NCBI GenBank assembly: GCA_963749875.1
Contig: CAVVOX010000002.1
Coordinates: 1,302,001-1,366,000, forward strand
Direction of reading: 5' to 3'
Length of the DNA: 64,000 bases
Origin: JAHQVI01 sp963749875
GTDB lineage: Bacteria > Pseudomonadota > Alphaproteobacteria > Rhizobiales > Rhodomicrobiaceae
Shown: one piece after another, positions 26,175 through 35,367 of the stretch
Position numbering within the stretch: position 1 is the stretch's first letter
Layout of the letters: every line of letters starts with the position of its first letter
Notes under the pieces: generated by a model
What the model was told of the DNA's origin: nothing
Database searches by the model: none
The model's input: only the letters and a program-made list of their open reading frames with translations
Position numbers and translations under genes: made by a program

Positions 26175-27255
26175 TCAGTTCTCAAACCGCTTGCCGACGT
26201 TCCCAACCGTCTTCTGCGTCACCAGCTGAGCGCGGGTATCAAGATTGGCGGCAGAGATGCCACGGTCGATCTGCAGATAAAGCTGCATGACTGGCCAAAA
26301 GCCCTGCAGGAAGGGCTGCTGTCCAAGCGCGCCCGTCAGATTATCGCTGCGGAGAGCTTCCTGCTGCGCCGGGCCAAGGTCGAAGCCATAGGCGCAGATC
26401 TTGCCCGTCATGCCCATCTGGTCAACCGCCTTGGCCAGGGCCGGGGTGAAGACGTTGTTGCCGGCAAAGGCGCCGACGACATCCCCGCGCGACTCAAACA
26501 GCGAGATGATGCTGTTCACCGGGTCATTCGGATTCGTATCGATGCCAATATTTTCGGGCCCGGCGTCGACCTTGAACTGGTCCAGCTTTCCTTTTGCCTG
26601 AAGCTTCTTGACGATCGCCTCGAAGGCCGATTTCACGCGGTTGTTGACCTCGACATTGCCCATTGCGGTCGAGGAGGGCAGCAGGATCGAGCCGGAGGTG
26701 ACCCCGCGCTCTTCCAGACAGTCGACAAGCGCCTCGCCTGCAATTGCCGCAGCGGAGGCGTCCTGCCCAGTGTGGCTGATCGCATTACGGTCTACAAGCT
26801 GAGGATCATAGGAGTTGGTGGTGGCGACCGGAATGCCCTTGGCCTTGGCCGCGTTGACGATGTCGTCATAGGCGCCGACCTGCGGCGTCGTCATGATCAG
26901 ACCGTCGAGTTTGGGATCCTGGATGATCTGGTTGAGGATCTCGATTTCGCGCGCCGGATCATCGACCGGGGAATTCCGAGCCAAGCAGGAGCACTTTGGC
27001 GCCGATCATATTGGCCGCTGTCAATGCGCCGACATAGACGGGGTCGAAAAAGCCGTTGCCCGCCGTATGGGTGACAATTGCGAAGGTAAGAACGCCGTCA
27101 TTGGAATGGAAATTCTTGGTGTCCGGCGCTTCCTTGGCTGCTTTCTCGAAGGAATAGCCGCCGACCGCCTTGTCAAGCGCGCCGGACTGAGCGAACACAG
27201 GTGATGCCAGAAAACAGATGCTGGCGCATGCAAGGCTAAACGTTTTCAAATGCAT
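26175..27255 (-). pseudogene. Sugar ABC transporter substrate-binding protein, frameshifted
   Basis: The gene begins at 27255 with a signal peptide (MHLKTFSLACASICFLASPV) and reads as a RbsB-type receptor, but the first frame stops after LLLGSEFPGR. The rest of the protein continues in another frame from SPVDDPAREIEILNQII to the end NVGKRFEN. The total length, 1081 bases, is one base over a multiple of three, and one extra base near 26968-26976 (GAATTCCCC on the coding strand) explains the change. Everything else is well conserved, so this is either a very recent mutation or a sequencing error. Without this receptor the fused permease would have no partner in this operon. Confidence 0.75.
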
Positions 27256-27716
27256 GGGTTTTCCTCCCTATATGTTTTCATGTCGGCCTCAGACTATGTG
27301 TCGCTGAGCCCGACTTCCCCAGCCATTAGTATTATTATCATATTATTATACCCATCTTTTGGCGGAGCTTGGCATCATGTTTTTAGACAAAGTCTTTAGA
27401 TTGCTGGCTGCAAATGTAGCGGCTGGTTTGTTTCTCGCTCACGCTGCGCCTTTAAACCGACTGCGCATCAGTCAAGATCACTCCGAAACGGCTCTATCCC
27501 TTTCTCGTTAGCGTTTCCAATTGAAGCGAATATTCATCTCATTTGCGTACTCTCCAGTGTCGGAATTCAGGTTTGCAGAGCTTTCGTGAATTGAGTGTGA
27601 CTTCCTCTTTGGACCGGAAGCTGCTGAACACAGAAAGACCGCTATGAGGCGGGTGGCGTCGCGATTTGTTTTGGAATTTGATTTGGCGTGCTCTCTGGTA
27701 AGCTGAACGAAACGGA
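27256..27716. other. Intergenic region: transporter promoter side and IS256 edge
   Basis: No gene is seen in these 461 bases. The left part is the leader of the ABC receptor gene and holds the AT-rich palindrome at 27330-27350. The right part, up to the IS256 remnant, should include the terminal repeat of that element, but I cannot fix its boundary. Confidence 0.4.
27330..27350. promoter_or_regulatory. AT-rich candidate operator upstream of the ABC receptor gene
   Basis: The run TATTATTATCATATTATTAT starting at 27330 shares the 8-mer ATATTATT and 13 of 17 aligned bases with the palindrome at 21546-21562. It lies about 75 bases upstream of the receptor start on the minus strand, where an operator or an AT-rich promoter would be expected. 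Binding by the nearby GntR protein is inference. Confidence 0.4.
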
Positions 27717-28179
27717 TCAGGCGGCGAGATCAATGGGTAGATCGGCCGACTTCGCCGCGTGGGTCTTCCAGCCGTCGACTTTTCGCATGCTTATTTGTCC
27801 AGAGGCGAGCAACGCCCAGAACATCATGGCGGCGGTTTCGGCTGATGGCAGAACAGTTTGCGTCTTGATCCTGCGCTTGAATTCCTCGTGAAGGCGTTCG
27901 ATGGCGCTGGTCGTGCGGGTGCTTTTCCATTGGTCGGCTGGTAGCCTGGTGAAGGTAAATAGCCGATCACCAGCCTCTTCCAGGCAGTCAGCGACGGCTT
28001 GGCAGCGCAACCGCCATTTACGCAAGAAAGCCTTGCGCTTTTTCTCGATTTCCGCCGCCGATGTCGCATAGATCATGTTGTTGTAATCCGCCGAGACCTC
28101 CTCGCGCAGCCGTTCCGGCGCATGGGCGAGCAGATTGCGATACTTATGGACGGTGCAGCGCTGGGTGGGTACATCGCCC
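27717..28179 (-). pseudogene. 3' remnant of an IS256-family transposase
   Basis: From the fusion point the frame reads DVPTQRCTVHKYRNLLAHAP and continues through TTSAIERLHEEFKRRIKTQT to MFWALLASGQISMRKVDGW, the C-terminal half of an IS256-family transposase including the last part of its catalytic region. The N-terminal half is missing and is replaced by phosphoenolpyruvate synthase sequence in the same frame. A deletion after IS256 insertion into ppsA, removing the element's front and the synthase's end, fits best. Confidence 0.8.
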
Positions 28180-28567
28180 CTGAGCCCGTTTTCCGCCATG
28201 ACCTCGATCACTCGGTCGGCCTCCTTGATCGAGCGGCAGAAGGGAATCATCACCACGACGTTCTTGAACCCCATGTCCTCCCGCAAGCGGCGGATGGCAC
28301 GGCACTTGAGGGCGAAGCCTTCGCGGTAGCGCGGAGAGTAATAGCGCGAGGCGCCCCGGAAGCCGAGCATCGGGTTCTCTTCCTTCGGCTCGAATTCGGC
28401 CCCGCCGATCAGGTTCGCGTACTCGTTGGTCTTGAAATCGCTCATGCGCACGATGACCGGCTTAGGATGATTTGCAGCCGCAATGCGGGCGAGGCCGCGC
28501 GCGAGCCGGTCGACGAAGTACTCGGTCTTGTCGGCGTAGCCGCGCGTCAGCGCGGCAATCCTGTGCC
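28180..28567 (-). pseudogene. ppsA: ppsA piece 3 (C-terminal domain, truncated)
   Basis: This is part of the PEP-utilizer TIM-barrel domain of phosphoenolpyruvate synthase: RIAALTRGYADKTEYFVDRL, then KPVIVRMSDFKTNEYANLIG and ENPMLGFRGASRYYSPRYRE, ending at VIEVMAENGL. About 200 residues, including the catalytic Cys region, are missing because the gene runs into the IS256 remnant. Upstream it joins the middle piece exactly when the IS630 copy and one TA are removed, restoring DEEARHRIAAL in frame. Confidence 0.88.
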
Positions 28568-28569
28568 TA

Positions 28570-29703
28570 GTGGTCTGATCCATTCAGGCGATTCCCAAAT
28601 TCTCCGAAGCAGCTCATTCTTGCGCAATGAGATCAGGGATCACCGTGACTGTTACGCGCGATGAGCGGCTTCGTCTTGAAACCATCATTGCGGATCGTTG
28701 TGCGCCTCAGAAACACGTCTGGCGCGCGCAGATTATTCTGGCCACCGCCGATGGTTGCGGCACCACCGAGATCATGCGCCGGTCCGGCAAATCCAAACCC
28801 GTCGTCTGGCGTTGGCAGGAGCGCTTCATGCATGAGGGCGTGGATGGGCTGCTTCGCGACAAGACGCGGCGGCCAGGGAAGAAGCCTTTGCCCGCAACGA
28901 CCGTGCAACGTGTCGTTGATCTGGCGCTGAGCAGGCCGCCGGGAGAGACCACGCATTGGACCGGCCGGATGTTGGCCAGGGCTGCCAATGTCAGCCTGCG
29001 TTCGGTTCAGCGCATTCTTGAAGCCCATCAGCTTTCTCCGCACCGGATCCGGACGTTCAAGCTTTCCAAAGATCCCCACTTTGCCGACAAGCTCAGAGAC
29101 ATTGTCGGTCTCTACGTTGATCCGCCCGCTCATGCCGTCGTTTTCTCGGTTGATGAGAAGAGCCAAATCCAGGCGCTGGACCGTACCCAACCGGGACTGC
29201 CAATGAAGAAGGGGCGAGCCGGAACCATGACCCATGATTACAAGCGGAACGGGACGACGACCTTATTCGCCGCGCTCAATGTGCTGGAAGGAACGGTCAT
29301 TGGCCGCAACATGCAGCGCCATCGTCATCAGGAATTCATCCGCTTCCTGAATACCATCGAGGCGCAGGTTCCGGCAGGCAAGCTCGTCCACGCCATTGTC
29401 GACAACTACGCGACGCATAAACACTCCAAAGTCAGGGCCTGGCTGGCGCGCCATCCGCGTTGGACATTCCATTTTACGCCAACTTCAGCGTCCTGGCTCA
29501 ATGCTGTCGAGGGCTTCTTCGCAAAACTCACGCGGCAACGGTTGAAACGGGGCGTGTTCCGATCCCTCGTTGAGCTGCAAACGGCTATCAACCGCTTTAT
29601 CCAGGAAAACAATGCCGAGCCGAAACCCTTCGCCTGGACAGCCGATCCAGATCGGATCATCGAAAGCGTCAAGCGTGGGAAGCAAATGTTAAAGTCGCTC
29701 CAC
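28570..29703 (+). mobile_element. IS630-family insertion sequence in ppsA
   Basis: The element is flanked by TA dinucleotides at 28568-28569 and 29704-29705, the target duplication typical for this family. Its ends begin GTGGTCTGATCC at the left and, read inward from the right, GTGGAGCGACTT, so they match as imperfect terminal repeats. It carries one transposase gene read opposite to ppsA. Removing the element plus one TA restores the ppsA frame without loss, so the insertion is precise and seems recent. Confidence 0.9.
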
Positions 29704-29706
29704 TAG
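28627..29706 (+). CDS. IS630-family transposase
   Basis: The 359-residue protein has an N-terminal HTH (TTEIMRRSGKSKPVVWRWQE) and a DDE domain with VFSVDEKSQIQALD, HAIVDNYATHKHSKVRAWL and SWLNAVEGFFAKLTRQRL carrying the three acidic residues. The frame is intact and full length. The stop codon TAG (29704-29706) uses the T and A of the target duplication, so termination is completed by the insertion site itself. The protein is only distantly similar to the second IS630 transposase at 54898-55968. Confidence 0.92.
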   Translation: MRSGITVTVTRDERLRLETIIADRCAPQKHVWRAQIILATADGCGTTEIMRRSGKSKPVVWRWQERFMHEGVDGLLRDKTRRPGKKPLPATTVQRVVDLALSRPPGETTHWTGRMLARAANVSLRSVQRILEAHQLSPHRIRTFKLSKDPHFADKLRDIVGLYVDPPAHAVVFSVDEKSQIQALDRTQPGLPMKKGRAGTMTHDYKRNGTTTLFAALNVLEGTVIGRNMQRHRHQEFIRFLNTIEAQVPAGKLVHAIVDNYATHKHSKVRAWLARHPRWTFHFTPTSASWLNAVEGFFAKLTRQRLKRGVFRSLVELQTAINRFIQENNAEPKPFAWTADPDRIIESVKRGKQMLKSLH

Positions 29707-30442
29707 CCTCCTCGTCCCGGAGCGCATCGAAGCGGACGAGCGCCATGGGGTGCACCTTAATGTGGTTACTCACGACGAACTCCATTCGGGCGAGACCGAC
29801 GCCGCCGGCCGGCAGCCGCCACCACCGGAACGCGGCTGCCGGATTGGCGAGGTTCAACATGACCGTAGTGCGGGTCTTCGGGACGTCGTCGAGCGACAGC
29901 TCCTCGACCTCGAACTCGCCGATGCCCTCGTAGACGAACCCCTGCTCGCCTTCGGCGCAGGAAACCGTCACCTCTTGATCATCATGAAGTATCTCGGTCG
30001 CGTCGCCGGTTCCAACGATCGCCGGCAATCCGAGCTCGCGGCTGACGATGGCTGCGTGCGAGGTGCGCCCACCGTGGTCGGTAACGATCGCAGCTGCCCG
30101 CGTCATGATCGGCACCCAATCCGGGTCTGTCGTTTCGGTGACGAGGATGGCGCCCTCCTCAAACTGCTCTATCTCCTGGGCACTGCGGATGAGGCAGACC
30201 TTCCCCGCGACGATCGCATCGCCGATGCTGAGGCCGTCGACGAGCTTCCGCCCCTTGCTCTTGATGCGGTACGATTTGAGCGCGCCCGCCTCTTTGCGTG
30301 ACTGGACCGTTTCGGGCAGCGCCTGCACGATGTAGAGTTCTCCCGTGTTGCCGTCTTTCGCCCATTCCATGTCCATCGGCATGCCGTAATGCGCTTCAAT
30401 CGCACACGCCCAGCGCGCGAGCTGGAGAATCTCGGGGTCCTC
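29706..30442 (-). pseudogene. ppsA: ppsA piece 2 (nucleotide-binding end and phosphohistidine domain)
   Basis: The fragment covers the middle of phosphoenolpyruvate synthase: EILQLARWACAIEAHYGMPM, then ELYIVQALPETVQSRK and the swivelling domain with the phospho-accepting His in DHGGRTSHAAIVSRELGLPA. It ends at HIKVHPMALVRFDALRDEEA, where the IS630 copy is inserted. The right end joins piece 1 when the recombinase element (30443-31805) is removed, giving ERASLMPEDPEILQLARW. No substitutions that would inactivate the domain are visible; only the insertions break it. Confidence 0.9.
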
Positions 30443-30478
30443 CGAGCCTGAATTCATACTGCCCATCTTGCTATGTCC

Positions 30479-31323
30479 TTATAATTCCAGCTGATTTTGT
30501 AGCGGATTATGAGACGGCGGACGTCGTTGACGCCGCGCGTCGGCTGCATTTCTAACGTCGTCTTTACCAAGATCGTCAGCGCGAATGATCCATGGCGCTC
30601 CCTTGCAGAGCTGATGCGCCGGCAGTTGGCCCTCCGTTATCAGACGGCGCACGCTTGAGGGGCTCAGGGATAAAGTCGATGCGGCCTCATCCAGTGTCAC
30701 CTCCCCGCGCGCGAGCCGCTCGCCTTCCCGATAGGTTTCTATGCCGTGATGAGTGCGCAGACTGCACACACGCGACTGGGTCCAGCCATTGCCGCGCCCT
30801 GTGGTTTTACCTGCTCGATTGAGCACCGAAGCGATCGCTTTGTCCGGCATCTGACGGGCCAGCACGCGCACCAGATCAATGACATCCGCATCGGTGCTCC
30901 AGCGATGCTGACCGGCACGATTCTTCTTCACACGCAGAAACGGTCGTTCGGGCAGCGCGGATTGTAGACCCCGTCCTCATCGACGATGAGCGTATCAACC
31001 AGACCACAAAACTCCAGCAGCGTGTGCCAGTCCCGGCCATTGCGGGCGAGCCGCGAGGCCTCAATCGAAACCACGGCGCCGACGCGGCCCGCACAGATCG
31101 CGCTGAGCAGCTTTTCGAAACCGGGACGCGCCACGCCGCTTCCCGAGCGGCCAAGATCATCGTCGATGATCTCGATCTCGCTCCAGCCCAGCTGCCGGGC
31201 GCGCTCGGTCAGCCCATATTGCCGCCGCTGACTTTCCAGATTGTTCACAACCTGATCCGCGGTTGACTGACGGATATAGATTGCGGCCTGGCGCGCGAGA
31301 TGGTCAGGAGTGATCTTGCTCAC
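30479..31323 (-). pseudogene. Serine recombinase, internal deletion
   Basis: The N-terminal 131 codons (30928-31323) form a resolvase catalytic domain: the nucleophilic Ser in AAIYIRQSTADQV, LERARQLGWSEIEIIDDDLG-like sequence, and VVSIEASRLARNGRDWHTLL. The frame ends in TGA at 30928 after PNDRFCV. The C-terminal part (30479-30931), in another frame, reads DKAIASVLNRAGKTTGRGNG and then RLARGEVTLDEAASTL, the DNA-binding tail of large recombinases. Several hundred residues between them are missing, so the protein cannot work as a normal recombinase. Confidence 0.8.
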
Positions 31324-31495
31324 CGCTCACCTCCCTCGCTTGATCCCCGTCCTCTTGTGTCGCGAGACCAGCCATTGCTTCCGTGAGCATCCGCTTGATC
31401 AACGATACAAGTTTTCCCCGCTGCCCCGCCGGAATGCTCGGCAACGCTGGTTCGGGTTTGAACAGATCCATCTGCTGGCGTTGTAGAGGTTGCAT
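31304..31495 (-). CDS. Small accessory protein of the recombinase element
   Basis: The 63-residue frame (MQPLQRQQMDLFKPEPALPS, then GKLVSLIKRMLTEAMAG) resembles the small conserved protein that sits just before the recombinase gene in elements of this type. It overlaps the recombinase start by 20 bases and the end of the DUF5372-like frame. No domain function is known to me. The DLFKPEP stretch recalls a sliding-clamp binding motif, which is a guess only. Confidence 0.5.
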   Translation of the reverse strand: MQPLQRQQMDLFKPEPALPSIPAGQRGKLVSLIKRMLTEAMAGLATQEDGDQAREVSGEQDHS

Positions 31496-31769
31496 GACAG
31501 TCTCCTCCTCGCGGGGCCAATTCCCCGTTTGAAGAGGCTAAAAGAGTGTCGAGGAATGCGCGTAAATCGGTGAGCCGCTCAATCGGCAATCGTGGGTGCG
31601 GGGCTATCGCCGCTGAGCTTGAGGCAGCCTCAGCCATCCAAGCTGGAACCAGAGACAATGTCCCATCGGGTTGAACGATGACCAGATGCTCTTCGCCAGC
31701 GAACCGCTTACGGTGGTCCACCTTCACCTTTTGCCCGGATCGGGGATGAAACGGATAACAAATCCGCAC
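31320..31769 (-). CDS. DUF5372-like protein of the recombinase element
   Basis: From a GTG at 31769 the frame reads MRICYPFHPRSGQKVKVDHR and then EEHLVIVQPDGTLSLVPAWM, matching the short beta-rich protein encoded next to serine recombinases in similar elements. The useful part ends near residue 95; the remaining sequence overlaps the next gene and may be spurious. The start codon is uncertain because the ppsA junction lies only 36 bases upstream. Function unknown. Confidence 0.55.
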   Translation of the reverse strand: MRICYPFHPRSGQKVKVDHRKRFAGEEHLVIVQPDGTLSLVPAWMAEAASSSAAIAPHPRLPIERLTDLRAFLDTLLASSNGELAPRGGDCHATSTTPADGSVQTRTSVAEHSGGAAGKTCIVDQADAHGSNGWSRDTRGRGSSEGGER

Positions 31770-31805
31770 TTCAAACCCCAGACACCCGGCATTATGTCGC
31801 CGGTC

Positions 31806-32685
<880 letters not shown>

Positions 32686-33163
32686 GTGATTCCTCCTCCG
32701 CGGTGCTCGGCAGGGTATGCAGAACAACCGTATGCTCCCGCCAACGATGGGGTGACCACTCGCCTTCAGCAGGGCCCGCTCCGGTTCGGCGATCCTGCCG
32801 AACTCGACACGTGGAGACTATTGCAGCCGCCCGCTATCAATTTCTTTGATCTCGATTAAGCATGTGGGCCGTTAAATCCTGCGCGTCCTGAAAGCGGGCG
32901 CGCGTGGGTAGCGGGCTTACTTGTCCAGCGGAATCGGAAGGCATAACGCCACCCCGTCGGCCCGACACGTGCACGAGCCGAACCGCTCATTATGCATTGA
33001 CGGCGAGCTGCCGTCTCGTGTCCGAAATATCGTTCCTGGCTGCCGTCACATGACACCCGATACACAGCGCACGTAGCGGCTGCTCCTGACCGTCTCAAAT
33101 CGGATTTCTGGTGGTAGCTATATGGTAGCTTCGGGCGATACGGGAAGGCGGAATCACAAAACG
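32686..33163. other. Intergenic region upstream of ppsA, no gene seen
   Basis: The 478 bases between the ppsA start and the terminator hairpin have no frame with recognisable protein sequence. They should include the ppsA promoter near 32690-32800. If the tRNA scar at 33200 marks an island boundary, this stretch is the original chromosome side. Confidence 0.4.
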
Positions 33164-33197
33164 AAACGCCGCCAACTCATTAAGTCGACGGCGTTTT
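33164..33197. terminator. Hairpin terminator next to the tRNA fragment
   Basis: AAACGCCGCCAAC (33164-33176) pairs with GTCGACGGCGTTT (33183-33195) around TCATTA, and TTTTT ends the plus-strand reading. On the minus strand the same stem directly follows the 3' end of the tRNA-like fragment, as expected for the original tRNA terminator. It can act in both directions. Confidence 0.65.
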
Positions 33198-33199
33198 TC

Positions 33200-33237
33200 T
33201 GGTTGCGGGGGTAGGATTCGAACCTACGACCTTCAGG
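33200..33237 (-). other. 3' fragment of a tRNA gene (resembles initiator tRNA), probable att scar
   Basis: On the minus strand the fragment reads from CCTGAAGGTC through the T arm GTAGGTTCGAATCCTAC to CCCCGCAACCA. The CCCCGCA acceptor strand and CCTGA anticodon-stem strand are those of initiator tRNA in this class, as I recall it. The 5' half is absent: the bases before CCTGA cannot form an anticodon arm. A tRNA 3' half running from the anticodon stem to CCA is the usual core left by tRNA-targeting integrases. Since the terminator lies on its 3' side, the inserted DNA would lie at higher coordinates. Confidence 0.6.
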
Positions 33238-33470
33238 TGATAAGAACGGATGCCCCGTGCTCGCCCTGAAACGGGCAAGCTTACAACGCCGGGAGCGGGA
33301 GCACGAAGGGCCTCCCAATGAACGAAGTCTACTGACTCGGGACTTTCGCTTTACTGAGGCCCTCATTAAAGGCAAGAAGGCGGTATTGTGTCTATGGAAC
33401 CGGTTGTCATGACTGAGCGGTGAGTACCCCACATTGGTGGCATTCGGCGGATCGAAGGGAACAGGCCAGC

Positions 33471-33812
33471 ATGACGCATCGGAATGACACAGGCCTGCCG
33501 CCCGAGATTGCCGACCGGTTCACCGAAGCCTTCGCGCGATTTCTCAGGATCGAAGCGGCGGCCGGCGCCATGTTGCTGCTTGCGACATGCATTGCCCTGA
33601 TCTGTCGAATTCTGCATGGTCAACGCCATTTCTGGCGTTCTGGGAAACGCCGATCGGCCTCCACTTCGGCTCCCTGGATTTCAGCCGTTCGTTGCGGCAC
33701 TGGATCAACGACGGCTTGATGACGCTCTTCTTCTTTGTGGTCGCCCTGGAGCTCAAACGCGAGCTCGTTTTAGGCGAGTTGCGCAACCCGCGCATGGCGA
33801 CGCTCTCGCTAT
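33471..33812 (+). pseudogene. nhaA: 5' remnant of a Na+/H+ antiporter NhaA gene
   Basis: The fragment starts ATG ACG CAT and encodes RIEAAAGAMLLLATCIALI. It changes frame near 33605 and goes on as NSAWSTPFLAFWETPIGLHF and RHWINDGLMTLFFFVVALEL, then KRELVLGELRNPRMATLSL. That is the first quarter of NhaA; sequence after 33812 is unrelated. One frameshift plus the missing three quarters make it inactive. It sits directly right of the tRNA scar, so it may be an island-end relic. Confidence 0.8.
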
Positions 33813-33894
33813 GGGAAAGTGGGACACGTCATTCTTCCCATAGTTTTGTAGGTTTTTCGAGCCGAGTGACCCACATGGCGCGGGACAGGGTGCG

Positions 33895-35298
33895 CTATTT
33901 CTTGAGTAGGTTTTCTTGCGCTTCCGGCAGGTTGCCTTCGGATTGGTGCTCCCGCATCTCCACCGTCTCGTTGGACAAGTCGCCTTCGCTGGGCGTCGTA
34001 TTGCTCATCTCGTCAGCGGCACGGGCTGCGCCGGCACCGCTTTCAGCTTCGCGCGAGGCTTCTGCGGTGCTCGTCATCTGGATAACGGGAACGCCCTTGG
34101 GGAAAATCACTTCGCGCGCGGAATCCGGCAGTTCGATGCCACCCTTGAGGAGCGCATTCTTGGTCTGGCGCAGCAACGCCGAATTGATTTTGTAAGGCGA
34201 GTAGGTGGCGCTGTCGAACCAGTAGTAGATGCGCAAATTCACCGTTGCCGGGCCTAGCTCCTCCACCAGCACCAGCGGCTCGGGCGTCTCGAGGACGGCT
34301 GGATGCTCCTGCAACACCTCCGCGATCAGGACCTGCGCCTTGGCGGCCGAGGAATCGTAACCGATGCCGACCGTAAACTCGGCGCGGCGGCGCGGAATGC
34401 TGCTGTAGTTCTTGATGATGCTCTTGTAGACGGTGGAGTTTGGGATCTGCACCTGATTGCCGTCGAGCGTGAGCAGCACGGTACTGCGCACGTTCAGGTT
34501 CTGGACGACACCTGTGTGCCCGCCTACATCGATCAGGTCGCCGCTGTGGAAGGGATTGCGCACGCTGAGCAGGATGCTCGCCAGAAAATTCTCGGCGATG
34601 TCGCGCAGGCCGAAGCCGATGATGATACCGATCAGCCCGGTGCCCCCAAGCACGGTGATGGCCAGCCTTGTTAGTCCGGCAAATTGCAGCACGAAATAGA
34701 CGCCCAGCAGAAAGACTGGAATCGCAAACGCCCGCGCCACCACCGACAGCAGCAGCGGGGACTCGATGCGGCCCGCGAACAATAGCCGAACCGCCAGCGC
34801 CACCAGTCTGGCGATCAGCCATGTAGCCAGGATGATAAGGGCGGCGAGCGCCACCAGCGGCCAAGCTCGGACCATCTGCCGGTAGAAGCTTGTGAATTCC
34901 TCGCCTGCGCGCGCCAAGGTGGAGCCGACATCGGCATTGGCCTCGATCCGGTTGACGACGGCGACAGTGCCTTGCGTGTTTTCGGCTAGCGTGCCAGCCC
35001 AGGCCCGATGCTCCTGCGTCCCCGTCGTTCCGTCGAGGAAAACCACCCCGTCATGCACTGAGACGCGGCTCGCCTCGAACCATCCGGTCGATTTCAGGAT
35101 GCGTTGCAGGCGTTCCTCAATCTTCGCATCGCTCGCTTCGGGAACGACCTTCACGGCCTGCGGCGGCACGGCTGGGACGACATCCTGCGCCAGGGCAGGC
35201 GCCGCACAGGCAAACAGCAGCATGGCGACCCCTGCGGCGCGCAGCCATCCAATAAGCTGGACGAGGTAACTTTTCGGATGCTGGCGAAGCCGGGTCAT
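33895..35298 (-). CDS. MscS-family mechanosensitive channel with periplasmic BON-like domain
   Basis: The 467-residue protein has a signal peptide (residues 15-38, ending ALAQ), a BON-like domain over residues 55-125 (DAKIEERLQRILKSTGWFEA), and membrane helices from about residue 140. The MscS pore and beta domain include GGTGLIGIIIGFGLRDIAEN, FHSGDLIDVGGHTGVVQNLN and DGNQVQIPNSTVYKSIIKNY. The acidic C-terminal tail after residue 405 is low in complexity. It should open under hypo-osmotic stress in the inner membrane, with the BON domain facing the periplasm or lipid. The ATG at 35298 has AGGAGGGG upstream. It seems the only intact gene in the relic zone. Confidence 0.85.
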   Translation of the reverse strand: MTRLRQHPKSYLVQLIGWLRAAGVAMLLFACAAPALAQDVVPAVPPQAVKVVPEASDAKIEERLQRILKSTGWFEASRVSVHDGVVFLDGTTGTQEHRAWAGTLAENTQGTVAVVNRIEANADVGSTLARAGEEFTSFYRQMVRAWPLVALAALIILATWLIARLVALAVRLLFAGRIESPLLLSVVARAFAIPVFLLGVYFVLQFAGLTRLAITVLGGTGLIGIIIGFGLRDIAENFLASILLSVRNPFHSGDLIDVGGHTGVVQNLNVRSTVLLTLDGNQVQIPNSTVYKSIIKNYSSIPRRRAEFTVGIGYDSSAAKAQVLIAEVLQEHPAVLETPEPLVLVEELGPATVNLRIYYWFDSATYSPYKINSALLRQTKNALLKGGIELPDSAREVIFPKGVPVIQMTSTAEASREAESGAGAARAADEMSNTTPSEGDLSNETVEMREHQSEGNLPEAQENLLKK

Positions 35299-35367
35299 GT
35301 CTCCCCTCCTTGCCGGTCAGACGGGGGGCCTCTGTGACGCGAGCTTTTGGCCGCCGCGTTTGGAAAT

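Larger units (their letters stand above)
30443..31805 (-). mobile_element. Serine-recombinase mobile element inserted in ppsA (internally deleted)
   Basis: These 1,363 bases separate two collinear ppsA pieces and are bordered on both sides by CCTC (30439-30442 and 31806-31809), which occurs once in the reconstructed gene. The element carries, read leftward, a DUF5372-like gene, a small gene and a serine recombinase that lacks its middle part. This gene set is a recurrent module of recombinase-driven elements in proteobacteria. The boundaries are inferred from ppsA continuity and could be off by the length of the short repeat. Confidence 0.75.

Noticed and set aside
27717..28583. A single 288-residue hypothetical protein
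   Set aside because: It is a hybrid of a ppsA C-terminal piece and an IS256 transposase end, opened by chance in one frame; its first codons even lie in the IS630 end.
33200..33237. A complete tRNA gene
   Set aside because: The T arm and acceptor strand are good, but no D arm, anticodon arm or 5' acceptor strand precedes them.
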